Shown in pieces: positions 34,344 to 46,000 of a DNA stretch of 64,000 nt; the first letter of the stretch is position 1; every line of letters starts with the position of its first letter. The stretch comes from Gyromitra esculenta (taxonomy: Eukaryota > Ascomycota > Pezizomycetes > Pezizales > Discinaceae), in the NCBI GenBank assembly GCA_038503075.1, contig JBCAML010000007.1:2046001-2110000 (forward strand). The letters are read 5' to 3'. The position numbers were made by a program, and so were the translations under genes. Below the pieces are notes generated by a model. The model was not told the DNA's origin, did not search any database, and was given only the letters and a program-made list of their open reading frames with translations.

Positions 34344-34603
34344 CTGAGGTTATGAGGTATAACCAAAGGTTGTATTGTGAAAATACAAGAGTGTACGATA
34401 GAAGACATTGCTTAAAGAAAGAAGAAGGAAAAGTACAACAAGAGGGGAAATCCCTTCGCTTATATACCACATTCCAACTCGTTCGATGACAAAGACTTGA
34501 CTCACTGCAATGGAAACCTAAAGAAACACAAGGAACAACAACGTAACACAACAGCCTCGTACCCCTATACCCAACGAACCAACGAAAACAGTTATCCATG
34601 AAA
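34344..34603 (-). repeat. LTR2 fragment at the right edge of the nest
   Basis: In minus orientation it matches the LTR2 copy at 32963 (GGTATATAAGCGAAGGGATT, TTTCATGGAT) but lacks the downstream third. It ends CCATGAAA at 34603, after which unrelated sequence begins. No target duplication with the left side is visible. Confidence 0.8.
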
Positions 34604-35038
34604 CACACATCTACTAAACTGCGGGGTTAAGAGGGGTGTGCAATCTGAATCGCCAAGGAAAAAAGCAATGTCCGACTTCTGCCCGGTGTCCGACTTCTCC
34701 CCTACATACGTTATGGCTATCAATACTCGTATATGTAAAATGTAAAATATCGTAACGACTTCTGCCTGTCTTTTCCTTCCAGCTACTTTTTCGCAAGAAC
34801 CATTACTATAGAACCCTGCTTGTTGAATTTACATTACAAATTTAAATAGTTGTAACTTCCAATTACATAAGTAGGCAACTAATTTTCCCGCTGTCTTTTA
34901 TAGCATAGTGGTATTTGTTTTGAGTGAAGTGAGGGGTGACCAGGCTGAAGTGGCCGGCTTTCGTGATAGAGGCAACAGTACCGCAATATTTTCTACTATC
35001 TTAGTGTTTGGCCTCCCTTTTGATTATTTCATTCAATT
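34604..35038. other. Spacer with part of a dispersed repeat
   Basis: No gene is seen. On the minus strand around 34712-34657, TAACGTATGTAGGGGAGAAG and the following GTCGGACACCG… resemble 12758-12806, with GAAGTCGGACA occurring twice. The rest is AT-rich and probably the 3' flank of the next minus-strand gene. Confidence 0.45.
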
Positions 35039-36527
35039 TTAGCTAGCATGAGGATCTTCATCGCCGCTGCTGCTGAGAGGCCCAAACGTATACCCTTCTT
35101 CAACAAATTCATCTTCTTGGACGTCTAAAGCATATTCGTCGTAGTCAGGATTCTCATAGCCATTATCGCATTCGTCGTCGTCGGGATATTCATCGTCGTC
35201 GCTATCGTTGCCGTCATCGAAATATTCATCACCATCTTCAGAATTTTCCTCAGAACTGTCCATGCTATTTTGGTCTTTGATATCCCTCGTCTCTGCATTT
35301 TCGTCTTCAGTTCCGACAGGGCCTCCATCCCTCGCGCTATATTGAGAGAAACCGTTAGTGTGGGCGACCGAAAATTTAGGATCAGGAAGAACGTACCCAG
35401 AGATTAGTATCTCTTGTTCGTGCTCTTTGGTGGAAACTCGATTTTTCTTTAGCTAGTGTGAGTAAACGAGCCATTAGTTAAGTCTCGATTACGTACCTGC
35501 CAAGATCCCCCCTCAATAGCGGCATCTCTAGCGTCATCAATGATTTTCGAACCCATTTTTGGTGACGGGGCGTAAATGTATGATGCTACAGTTGTTGTTA
35601 GAACCTCCGATACAGTCAACGTGAGAATAGTCGGAACAGTCGTCGTTAAAACCTCCGATACAGTCGACGTGAGAATAGTCTGAATAGTTGTCGGTACAAC
35701 GACCAATACAGTTGTCGGTACCGTTTTCAATACGGTCGTTGATACAGTCGTCCGCACTATCTTCGGTATAGTCTTCGTAAGAATCTTTGATACAGTCGCC
35801 GTTACGATTGCTGATACAATTGCGGACACAGTCGTCGATTCCGTCATCGTCGTTGAGGCTTTAGGTAGATAAACAGTTGAAGGCATCCCCTTTGTAAGAA
35901 CTGTTGTCGTCCCGTCAAAGTAAATAGTCCTCATCTGCCCATTATAAATAGTTGTATATAACCCATTCGTGACATTCCCCCAATACGGTACCGGCGTCCA
36001 ATGCGACTTCACCTCGCTAAAGAACCAAACCATGGAAACATAACAGTCGAGAAGGAACGAGTACCAAAACTCCACGAACCCAATATCTTGGTCTCTGAAG
36101 TAGTCGACCATGCACCTTTCATCTAAAAGGCAAGACGCCGTATCGTAGAGCTGAAAAGCCCAGTATATTGTGAAGCCAATGTATAAGAAGAGGGAAAATT
36201 TTATGTACGTCGAAAATAGATCGAGCATGCGTGACGGTGTACCTATGGTAGCCTGCAGCTTCCGTGAGAACCGCTTACTTGCCCGCCGGTTGGCCCACAG
36301 AGGGAAGACTAAGATGGCCCAATACATGATCAAGATCTTGGTATTTGGCGAACCGCGTAATCCGACCTCGCAGGAGCCCTGCATCTAAGTTAGCTACCTG
36401 TATGTAATGATGAATGAGTGCAGATCAGACTTAGCCGCATGGTGTGCTACTAGGCTGATTCTACAACTACCTTGAATAAGTATTTGGAACTTACGTTTAA
36501 TTCCGCTGAATACGTAACGTTGGACAT
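35039..36527 (-). CDS. Membrane protein with Thr/Val repeat and acidic tail (444 aa), unrecognised family
   Basis: Predicted exons are 36527-36495, 36384-35497 and 35452-35039 (minus). Introns have GTAAGT…TTAG and GTACGT…CTAG ends, both in phase 0; the second is only 44 nt. Starting at the ATG at 36384 would give an alternative N-terminus. Three hydrophobic stretches lie in the first half (ILIMYWAILVFPLWA, FSLFLYIGFTIYWAF, FWYSFLLDCYVSMVWFF). A region of about 100 residues of Thr/Val/Ser with a 16-residue period follows (48-bp DNA repeat at 35597-35692), then a strongly acidic C-terminus (DEYFDDGNDSDDDEYPDDDE). This suggests a membrane or surface protein. I recognise no family. Confidence 0.7.
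35597..35692. repeat. 48-bp tandem duplication inside the membrane-protein gene
   Basis: Two units (35597-35644 and 35645-35692) share GTTARAACCTCCGATACAGT and downstream bases with few differences. In frame, they encode 16-residue repeats of the TVSEVLTTTVP type. Confidence 0.75.
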
Positions 36528-37769
36528 TTTAGTTTGATGCCGAGATGTAAGGACCAGACAGCTGGATGGCGAAAAATTGTAAGTCTGAGTATAGATCTGT
36601 GAAATCCAGCAGAAAGACGTGGGATTTCAGGGACTAATGCAGTCACGCATGCCCAATGGAAGCATAAAGAGAATAGATTTACATGATCAATGTCTATTCC
36701 GGGGATTAATATAAGTGGTGTGTGTGTTTCAAAATAGTCTCGTGTGGACTAACGCATCCCGAAACATTAAACTTGTGTGTATTTCCTGACTGGTAGTAGC
36801 GATTGATGAGACCCGGATGATAATTGCAGCTTGAACTAGCTTTTGCGGTAATTGGCGGTTGTTTGATCTTGTTTTGGGCTTCCGCCCGCCGCTTTTCGTT
36901 CGAATGATAGATGTATTTCACTATATGGACAACCGGCTAGTTTTACTCGAGGCATTTGATAGATGGGACTATCAGCCTGAGAGAGATCTAGATGGTGAAC
37001 TACTTCAGGGACAGAGGTAAGTTCCAGATCAACAATAGGCTCCGTCCTGGCAACGATGTATTCTTGATGAAGGATTCACCAGTCAGAAAGTAGAGTCCTC
37101 TAAAATCCGTGGGTATTATGGTGAAGTCTCAGGTAACAAAGGCATTTTTTGCACAGTAATCTAAAACACTAAATTGGCTAGAAAAACTTTAGTTCTTAGG
37201 CACTAGGTTCTTTGTTTGGATATACTTTTAACATCCTACACTCAGCGCCCTGCGCCACTCCTTTTTCGCCAGCCAAAATCAGCATGAACAATCACTGTAA
37301 TATGCTTGAATCCGGATTAGTAGGAGATTTTGAAACAACGCCGTACTCCGTTCGTTTCATTCATGAGATAATCCAATTCCAGCTATATATGCACACCCAC
37401 TGAGAATAAGGAGGGAAAGGGGCGGGGGAAATGAAAGAATAGATACAATCACAATCACGCACAAAGGTGGATAGTCGAGAATCAAAACCAGTGACAGAAT
37501 ATGAATAGAATAAAATTCGTGATAAAGGTAATGGGTATTTAGTAAAGTATAGTGCCGGATCACGGAGATATTGCCGCAAGAAAGCAAGAAAGGAGAACTC
37601 AAAACAGTAGAAACAAGGGGAAAAAAACTAGAAAATATGAACCATCCCAAATCCATTTTCCATCCCCATAAAACGAACCAAACCGAAAGCAAGACCAAGA
37701 CCAGGACCAATTCGTAATACAAAGTGTGGGTACGTTAATAGGCCAAAATTATACCTTTGCACCTGATAG
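36528..37769. other. Intergenic region, no gene recognised
   Basis: This is the upstream region of the membrane-protein gene and the 3' flank of the phosphatase gene. The short open frames, including a hydrophobic one at 37357-37722, overlap the phosphatase 3' region and lack support. Confidence 0.5.
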
Positions 37770-39525
37770 CTATACCCCTCTTGGTGGGCCCGTAGGTCCT
37801 CTGATGTCTGGACTGCTGACAGGTGTATGACCGATACCAACATTCTCAAAGCCTGTATCTGTTCTGCGGGCTGGTTCAAAACCGCCCACCTGACCAGCTC
37901 CGGCCCCCGTTATAGCCGCAGTGGCCCGAGAGATGCCCCATCGTGTGTCTTCACTTTCTTCGCTTCCTCTGGTCGGAGGTGGTTGCGCGTATGGGTTGGT
38001 AGATTGTGGTGTTCGGAGCGGCTGCGGTGCTGTTTGTCGGAGTTCATATCCTTCCTCGGAGCTACCATGTGAAAATTCTTCCGTCTCATCGTAAAACCCA
38101 GTGGTACCCTTTCGTGCGGCGGTTCTCTGGCCTTCGCGTTTTCGGGCTTGAAGCAGAGCGGACTCGTTAGAGAAGCTGCTCGTGGTTCTTTCCATCATTA
38201 AGCCCATACCTGTTCCAGGTGCACCTGGTGCACCTGCTACTCCTGGTGGCAAAGCTCCGACAGTGGAGGGGTGGTAAACACCAAGCTTCTGACCTTCCTC
38301 TTCGTCCGGAACCAACCCTTCTTGATCCCCATTGTTAAGGATGCCCATCTTCTGTTCGGTAGAATCAGTGCCCCAGGTCCTCATAGGATATGCACGACCC
38401 TTTTTCCAAGTTTCGGTGAGCGCGGGGAAATATTGGCGATATGAGGCCCAGGCGACAAAAAGCCCTAGCATAGCCCCGCTGATGACATCGAAGGGATGAT
38501 GTCGAGCATCCATGATTCGTGAAACCGAAACGAGCGAAGCGGCGAGGAATGGGATGAGTACGACAATCGTTTTCCAGGCTTCCCCTCGTGCATCTAAAAC
38601 ATGAAGCTTACCAGCCAGGTAAAATGAAAGAAAGCCAAGACCGGCGAATGCAGCTGCTGCGGTTAGTTTTTTGGAAAAATCTGTGAAAAAACTTAGGAAG
38701 CATACTGCTAGCGTGACCAGATGGCCAACTCTTGAAACCGTCCTTTAGGATAGCGTTATTTGTTTGTGTGCAGATTGCAACTGTTACCAAGCCAAAAACA
38801 TCCGCGTTTTTGCTTCCGGGCTTTGGTTGGCATCTACGACACCAATGTCAGTTCTCTTTCCCGGATTCTCTCTATCCGCCCAATCCATCCTGAAGCCCGT
38901 AATTGCGTATAGCTGCATCCGAAAGCAATGTAAACCTACCTATCAATGACATCCGGTCTCGGCTTTCCGGTTGCATTTTTGAGTGCCCCTGTAACTACAA
39001 TAGCCCCTGCAACACTCATTCCTAATCCCAGGATTCCACAATTCATTTCCCATAGCCGATCCGGCATTGTCCACTTGCCGCCACCACCTAGAATACGTCT
39101 TCTTGTCGCAGGAGGTTTATGGTGCGAATATAAACCATCAATGCAAAGAGTCCAAAAGATTATGAGCACCAAGGGAAATAAACAACAGATGACAGCCGCC
39201 CAAGCAGCTGAAATTCGTTCAGGATTAGCGTATGGATATTGCAACGACTCGTTATTGAGCGAGAACCGTTGCTTGAACGGTTCGGCTAGGTCAAGAGCGG
39301 AAAATGCGAGAATAAAGAATCTGGCGATATTGTCAGCGGAGTCTTAGATATAGAGAAGCATAGAATGTACTCACATGATAACCACATAGTCAAAAATATA
39401 ACTATTTTATTTGCTCGACGAGTTAGCTGCCTGAAGCTAAAGGTTTCCCCCTCAAGAGAGGCAACCTACGAAATAACCACTCTATTGGGAAGCTTCCGCT
39501 TGGTAAATATATCTAGTACAGGCAT
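37770..39525 (-). CDS. PAP2-family lipid phosphate phosphatase (DPP1/LPP-like), five exons (492 aa)
   Basis: Exons are 39525-39470, 39401-39375, 39320-38940, 38833-38706 and 38656-37770 (minus). All junctions keep frame, and the 27-nt second exon completes SYIFDYVVI. Enzymes of this type dephosphorylate diacylglycerol pyrophosphate and phosphatidate at membranes. All three phosphatase motifs are present: KX6RP as KNATGKPRP (about residue 142), PSGH (about 193), and SRX5HX3D as SRIMDARHHPFD (about 245). Several hydrophobic segments surround them (VVIIFFILAF, AAWAAVICCLFPLVLIIFW, MSVAGAIVVTGAL, FLSFYLAG, IVVLIPFLAASLVSV). A long polar tail (about 220 residues, Pro/Ser/Glu-rich, RTTSSFSNES) follows and is probably cytosolic. 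The fourth intron ends CAGCAG, so two acceptors 3 nt apart are possible. Confidence 0.93.
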
Positions 39526-42500
39526 TCTGTTTGCTGAACTATGTGCTCATTGGCCGTGATAGATCGCAGTTTCTGGATCACAAGTATCTTACCAGCGCCT
39601 ATGGTTTTGTTGTGGCTAAGATGGGAAATGGGCTGGCGAATGCGTAGATGGAACTCTTGTTGCTGCTGGTGGAGGTATGTGGTGATGGATAGAGATGGAT
39701 ATCGTGTGCTCCGTTACCGGAAACTGGAAGCCTTATGTGGGTGGAGGGGTTAGAGCGCAAAGAGCCGCCAACAGCAGGGGCTGAAATCTGTAACTTCCTA
39801 CGAAACAAAGGTATTCTACAGCGCGCGAGAAAGCAGAGCCAATAAGCCGGTGGCGGAAATGGGAGAAAAGAGAAAAGGATGCTGCTAATGACGATGATGA
39901 TGACGGTGGTGCCTATTATAATAAACGACGATGTTGATGATGATGATAGATCAAAGTGTAAATTGGGACGTGGAGCGCGGGCTGTCCTGCTCATCTAATC
40001 AACATTGGACGGGTCAGACACCTCCGCCACTCACAGCCAAGCAGCGACAAGCTGGGCACTCGGAGGCTCACGTCCAATCCCTCGCATCACTGCCTTACCA
40101 GTCTGGAGATATTCGAGGCATGCAGCCTCTCTAGATCGCCCCTCATTTCAGGTCAACCAGGAATTCCCCACCCATACTTTCCATGGAGGTTGCTGCTGAT
40201 TCGACTGTCTGTGCTGTATCTGGACTGGCGAACCGTAGGAATGCTGTGTTGTAAGAACCCGCTCCTATGGGCAGAGCATACATAGAGTATCTGCGGGTTG
40301 CAGCCCCATAGGGCGCAGAGCTCTGCAGGGATTTCTTCGTTTCTCGTTCTTGGCCTCATCGCAAAGTCACGACTCCCGAAACACATGAAGGGAAAACTAA
40401 AAGCTATCCATGTGGGCCCTTTAAATTTACCCACCAGCAACAATATCGAGATCCTTCTGCATATGGGATGGAATTTCGAATCACAAAATCCTCCGAGTCA
40501 ATATTCCATGTGGTTTTTGGCCCCTGCGATCGACAAGCCTCCCCCAAAGCCTGGCAACTCAACTCGCCCATCGGGTTGTGCCTCCCTTACAGTTGCGCCC
40601 TACTCTAGAGCAGAGTACTCTAAAGTAAGGTAGCGCAAATTCGACCACTGGGGACACTAAAATTAGAGGTTTTCGTTCCCTCGGCGCATACCGATTTAAA
40701 ACGGCGCAGTCTCCGGCACGTATCTCGGCATGCGGATGACCAGAGCGATTTATTATCGAACGAAACAAAAAACATCAAGAGTAAAATTTTGGACTTTTCG
40801 ACACCCCAATTTTGTTCTTGATGGTGCAAACTATTCTCTAACAGGAATTCTTATACCTAATACCTGATCTAAGGTTGTACTTTACTCGAGAGCGCGTACT
40901 ATCCCCGCACCTGCTGCGGTGGCCTATGATAACTGCAGCATTGAACAGCCACTAAGATTTGCCCCGATCCTAGCGCTAGAGACCATTGCTTTTTTTATGG
41001 AAGTACACTCTGGTGCGATACCAAGACTCAAGCTTCGCGACGTCCCGCGTCAGCCTATCACAAGCAACGAATATCAAAGAAAAGCTTACGCGGCAAGGAA
41101 AGGGCTGAGCTTGGGCACTGTCTTGTTGAGGGACTTTCACCGTGAGTTGCCAAAAACCCAGTAGTGACAGCCACTCCGGTTTGGTACCGAGGGACCTGAT
41201 CCAATGTTAAGCCTTCTCTCGAGCCCCAGCACAACATTACCCGAAAGGTCTAGGATGGGAAGGTGATGGTGATGGGGGTTAAGACACATTCTATAAAGTC
41301 AACCTTTGTTCGACATGCCCGTCATCTAATTGCATTTAACTGTATTCGACCCTAAGCAGAGGTTATTGGGTTAAGGAGTCGGCCATGCCCACATGTATCG
41401 GCCTAAGCATCCGTTTCAGACTTTGAAATTGCTTGAGGAGTCGGTTAAGGGTACGAAGGGTACGAATAGTTTTTTGGTGAGGTATACTAATTCCCTATTG
41501 CAATTATTCGAGATAAGCGTCTGGAACATATCTCGGGGATGTTCGCTGTGGTTAAGCCCGGAATTTGAGCACTACAGCTAGGCCGGTACCGGAGAAATCA
41601 CTATGACAATAGCCTCGGAGCAATACCGTATTGCGACCATTGGTACTTCCCGCACATTAGCCATCTAGCCTAGTTCATGGTAGATCTAACCGTTGGTGCA
41701 GTGAGCTGAGTTGAGTAAGTACATGCCTCCACAATGGTGAAACGATCCATACGGTAGAAAGCTTAAGTATTGAGAGCATAACTGGTGGGGTGAACACCTT
41801 GTTAGACCTTCATTAGATATGACGAATACAAAATCGGCCTGTACATGTTATCAAGGCGTACGCGTCAATTTAACCCCTTTTATTAGTTCACACACCCTTT
41901 CATTGATTCGCTAATGGTGTAAATGATAGAGTTTGCTGAGTTAGAGCTAAGCGCTTTGATCGGTGGGGACGCCCTCAATTATTAATTCCGTGCATATGCA
42001 CCAAACACTTTTTTTTAGTTATAAGGTCATGGTGGCATGGTTTAGGCTATAAGCCAGCTCATATTTCGTTTCTGTAAATAAAATATGTTTGTGGTAGTGA
42101 TTTTAGTTGCAGGTTTAACCTCACATTGTACTCGGAAACTTCTGGAGCGCTGAAATGGAGGCTATGCCTCTAATAGATGGCAAATTTTCTTCTGCTAATC
42201 GAGCCTCTAGTCCCTGCTTCTTGTAGGCTTAGGATCACTGATCACTCTAAAGGCGGTGTGGTCTAAAAACCACTCGTGGTGCTGTAGAAGCAACCAAACA
42301 CCAATAACAACGGATACCGCCGACATAGAAAGCCATATGGACATTGGGAAGAATAAATTACATGCATTCGTGGTCCTTAAATAATCTGTTTTCAAGTGAG
42401 AGAACAAAACAGATAATTTAGTATGCGCTGTGTTGATATGCATATGAATCCAGCTTAAGTTCGCTCTGGCTGGTGATGTACACGAAGTATACTTCTTTCT

Positions 42501-43019
42501 CACTTGGAGTAGGTAACGTTTTTCTCGGACTTCTACCAGGAGTCTTCCCATAGGACGAATAAAGCTCCCTTCGTTTCCTAGAAGAACTCATGTGAGGTGG
42601 TTAATAGGAGGAAACTCGCCAAATTCTCTGGATATAAATCTTGGATGGTATCAACGACCCGTTAACCTCAGAAATCTCTATAGATCTACCACGGTCGCGG
42701 CCGGTCCAGGGATAAAGGAATTGATTTTCTGAGAATTCCTTTATCTCGAGTTGAAACACTTGACAATATGATTGACAAAACAAAGAATTCTCTAATGTAA
42801 AACTCTATTCAGATACTCGCAGGAAATTTTTATTTAATATGGATAGTAGACATGACCTAAGAACTAAGGGAAGAATCTCGGTCAAAATACTAATAGGATT
42901 ACTCGAGTATACGTATACTTGCGTATTCTACCCGATATCTGCGCTAAGCAATCAGAAAAAGGGCTTCAAAACCACACCCTGACTTAGTTTTGAGGAGGAA
43001 AAACCAAACAGTTGCGGAA
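39526..43019. other. Long intergenic region, no gene recognised
   Basis: The 5' part serves the phosphatase; a short upstream ORF (ATGAGCACATAG) lies within 20 bp of its start codon. Open frames at 39599-39994, 40298-40633 and 42207-42591 show no domain and no supporting exon structure. GTA-rich and AT-rich spacers otherwise. Confidence 0.45.
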
Positions 43020-46000
43020 ATGTGGTTCCAGATAATCGCAATTTTCACAGGTTTATTTGGCTTCGCAATTTTCTCCGTGGTTTTGATTCTACACTCATTC
43101 GTTTTTGATCCCGATACCGAGGACGTTCCTGAACACTTGAGGGCATTGAAAACTCTTGCTTGGTTTCTCACCGTACTTTGCATCTATTATAATGCTGGAG
43201 AGATCGAAGGGTCCTTCCAGTGGTATCTGAGGAGTGTAATATTTCTCTTGGCTGGAGTTTTGTTAATTGGTCTCTGGTACATCTGGAAACTTCCAAAGTG
43301 GCATCATCGAACATCTGAGGACCATGTTCGGGAATGGGGGAGGGATCCAGATCCTGAGGAAAATACGACACCAAATACTACACAGAGGGAATACGCAAGG
43401 CAAAGCAGTCAGGATAGTGAGGCGAGGCGCCAGCAATGGAAGCTCCAGGAGCGTGATCGTTTCTCCCAGGATTCAGCCGCTCCCCAGGGTCAAGTCGACT
43501 CTCGCGATCAAGTCGACTCCCGTGACTCAGTCGCCCCCAGTGATCCAGTCGCTCCTCGTGGTCTAGTTGTCTCTAGTGACCCAGTCGCCCCAAGTGACCC
43601 AGTCGATGTCGTTGAGTCACTCGATATGACGATAGGGACAGGGGATGAGGAATCCCAATCGGAGAATAATCTGGCTTCTCGTTCTGGGTACTTAGCATAC
43701 TCTCATGTTGAGGAAGCTAAGACTAATGAACGCCTGAGGAAAGTTTTGACGTTCCGTGAGGTGCTTTGGTGGGTCGAGGGAAAAAGACTTGAGTGTGTTA
43801 GTGAATTCACAGATAAGTCACAAGTATGTTTCTGATACCATTCCAACCTTCTCCACCGAAGTTTTGTAAAATTAAATGGCATTATTGGGGGCGAGGCTAA
43901 TCCCAATATTGAAGTGGAGCAAAATCCCACGAGTAGCTGGTGGGGATAAATCTTTAGCCAAGAATCCATCGGCACTCTTCTTGACTGTTATATCAGTAGA
44001 GAATTCTTCGCAAATCCAACCGGCACTCAAGTTAATAAGAACAACTCTGGATCGTATTACCTATTATAACAAGTTTTATAATGAATTGTCACGTACCCAA
44101 TTCCAGAAATCGGTAGCAGTGGGCTGCCAGTTGAAAAAATATCCAGCTGATCCGAGAAAAACCGACGACGAAGATAACCATCTGGTTTCTTGTCTAACTA
44201 TCTGCGTCGATAAGATCCTTGTTGTCAATTTTCATATTATTCATATGATAACAGAAGCAAAGGATAAACGTGAAGCTGGGGATGTAATCCTGGGGGTATT
44301 CACACACACCCTTCTTTGGGGATAGGAGATAGGGGAAGGCTAACTATTTTCCATATAGCTTGAGCACCTCTTTTTGGAATTTATTCTTGATAAAAAATAT
44401 ATCAAAATTTGGTTTAACTATCAAAAGGATATCAAAGCAATGGAAGCCACTCTTGACGAAGTATTTCGAGGAACACCTCGACCAACCTTTAAGATGAATG
44501 CTTTCCCAGGATGGCTGCAATGGCCGAATCCTTCGTACAAACTCGATCTCAATCTCGCTCAAGCGTCGGCTTTTAAGGAAAAGCGTCCAGAGCGTCTCAC
44601 CTTTCGTATGTTTCGCGGGTCTCGGTGGGGAACAGAATGCCCCTATGGATTTCATATAAACTCTGTTGATGTTTTCGGGCATCCTTGTCCATGCCGTACA
44701 GGTAATTTAGATTTCGCTGCCGTTACCGAGTTTATAATCAGAGACATCCACATAGAAGACCCAAGGGCAATGTTGCAGAAGCGGCCGTGGACCGAAATTA
44801 GGTATCGAGGGTCTTATGGCCACTTTGTGAGCTGCATGCTACTTGGTGATAGATACGAGGAACTTTTTAAGCTCCTAAGGAATACAGACATGGATATAGC
44901 ACACCCGCCACCTATCTATCCTTCTTCATGTTTAAAGGCATGTCATTATTTTGAGTGCGAGAAAAGGTGTAGGAACCACCAGCTAAAGGCGGAATATAGC
45001 TCACTTGTTAGGCAATTCAAAGAGAGTTATGCGAAAAAATTTGATACACCTAGCTTTCAAGCTGAACCTCAACTATTAGGAAACGCAATCGGTAGCGTTG
45101 TTAGTTTGGCATTGGTGGTTCGATTCGTGATGACTACCGAAAACCCTAGACTGTAGGTTGCTACGCTTAAAACCCCGCTCCGATCTCTGTATTGCGCTTC
45201 TCTACACTCATAATCAACTCTATTCTAATAATAATATTTTCAGACTTGCCGAAAGATTACGATTCTGGAGTTTTCTACCCGCCACTGGCCCCAGGCCTGT
45301 TCCAGTGTTCGCAAGACCGATACCGGACCTCAGAAAATTCGTATCTTATTACCCACAATGGAGTAGCAGCAGCGGTTTAATCAAATATGTTTCGTTGTTC
45401 CTCGACAACAAACCCTTTGAAGATGAAAATCTGATAGGTTGGGACATCAGTGGGGACCAGGGTGTGAGGAAATTAATCGCTGGAAGCAGTCGATGGAAAC
45501 TAATACCAGACGATAAATCCGTTCTCTGCAACATCGCCTGGCGTTTTATGAAAAGTCACCCAGCCCTTTTTGGGGATTTCATCTTCTCTTATAGTATGCG
45601 GCAGTATTCGCCCGTACTGAGGACCCTTGACGGAAGCAATGTGCCAATTGATGAAAAGCAACTAAACGAGCGTTCGATGTTTAGTAAAGAGACAATCAAA
45701 ATTATTTTTCAACAAAAATCATTTAAATCAATATATGTGGCACTACTGCCGATAGTTATTGCTCAGCTTGAGGTCATACTACTTACGGAATTGGAAAGAG
45801 ATAACGATAATGTTGTCCAAATGGCTGACCGATTCGACGAACGCCGTCGAAAATATGGACCTGTTTTGAATGAGGCAGATAAACAACGACTGTTAGATGC
45901 CAAGAAAGTTTTAAGCAAAAAGCATAAGAGCCCTGTCTGGAAACCTATCGCAACTACTCCGGTAATTATGTATCCAGCAAATAGATGGATATTCAAACCA

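Noticed and set aside
39599..39994. 131-codon minus-strand frame upstream of the lipid phosphatase, possible extra N-terminal exon
   Set aside because: The phosphatase has a good ATG at 39525 whose first exon splices in frame into the conserved SYIFDYVV block; no supported donor links the upstream frame.
42207..42591. Minus-strand frames with a hydrophobic stretch (MSIWLSMSAVSVVIGVWLLL)
   Set aside because: Two short overlapping frames, neither with a good exon chain or similarity to the nearby membrane genes; too weak to annotate.
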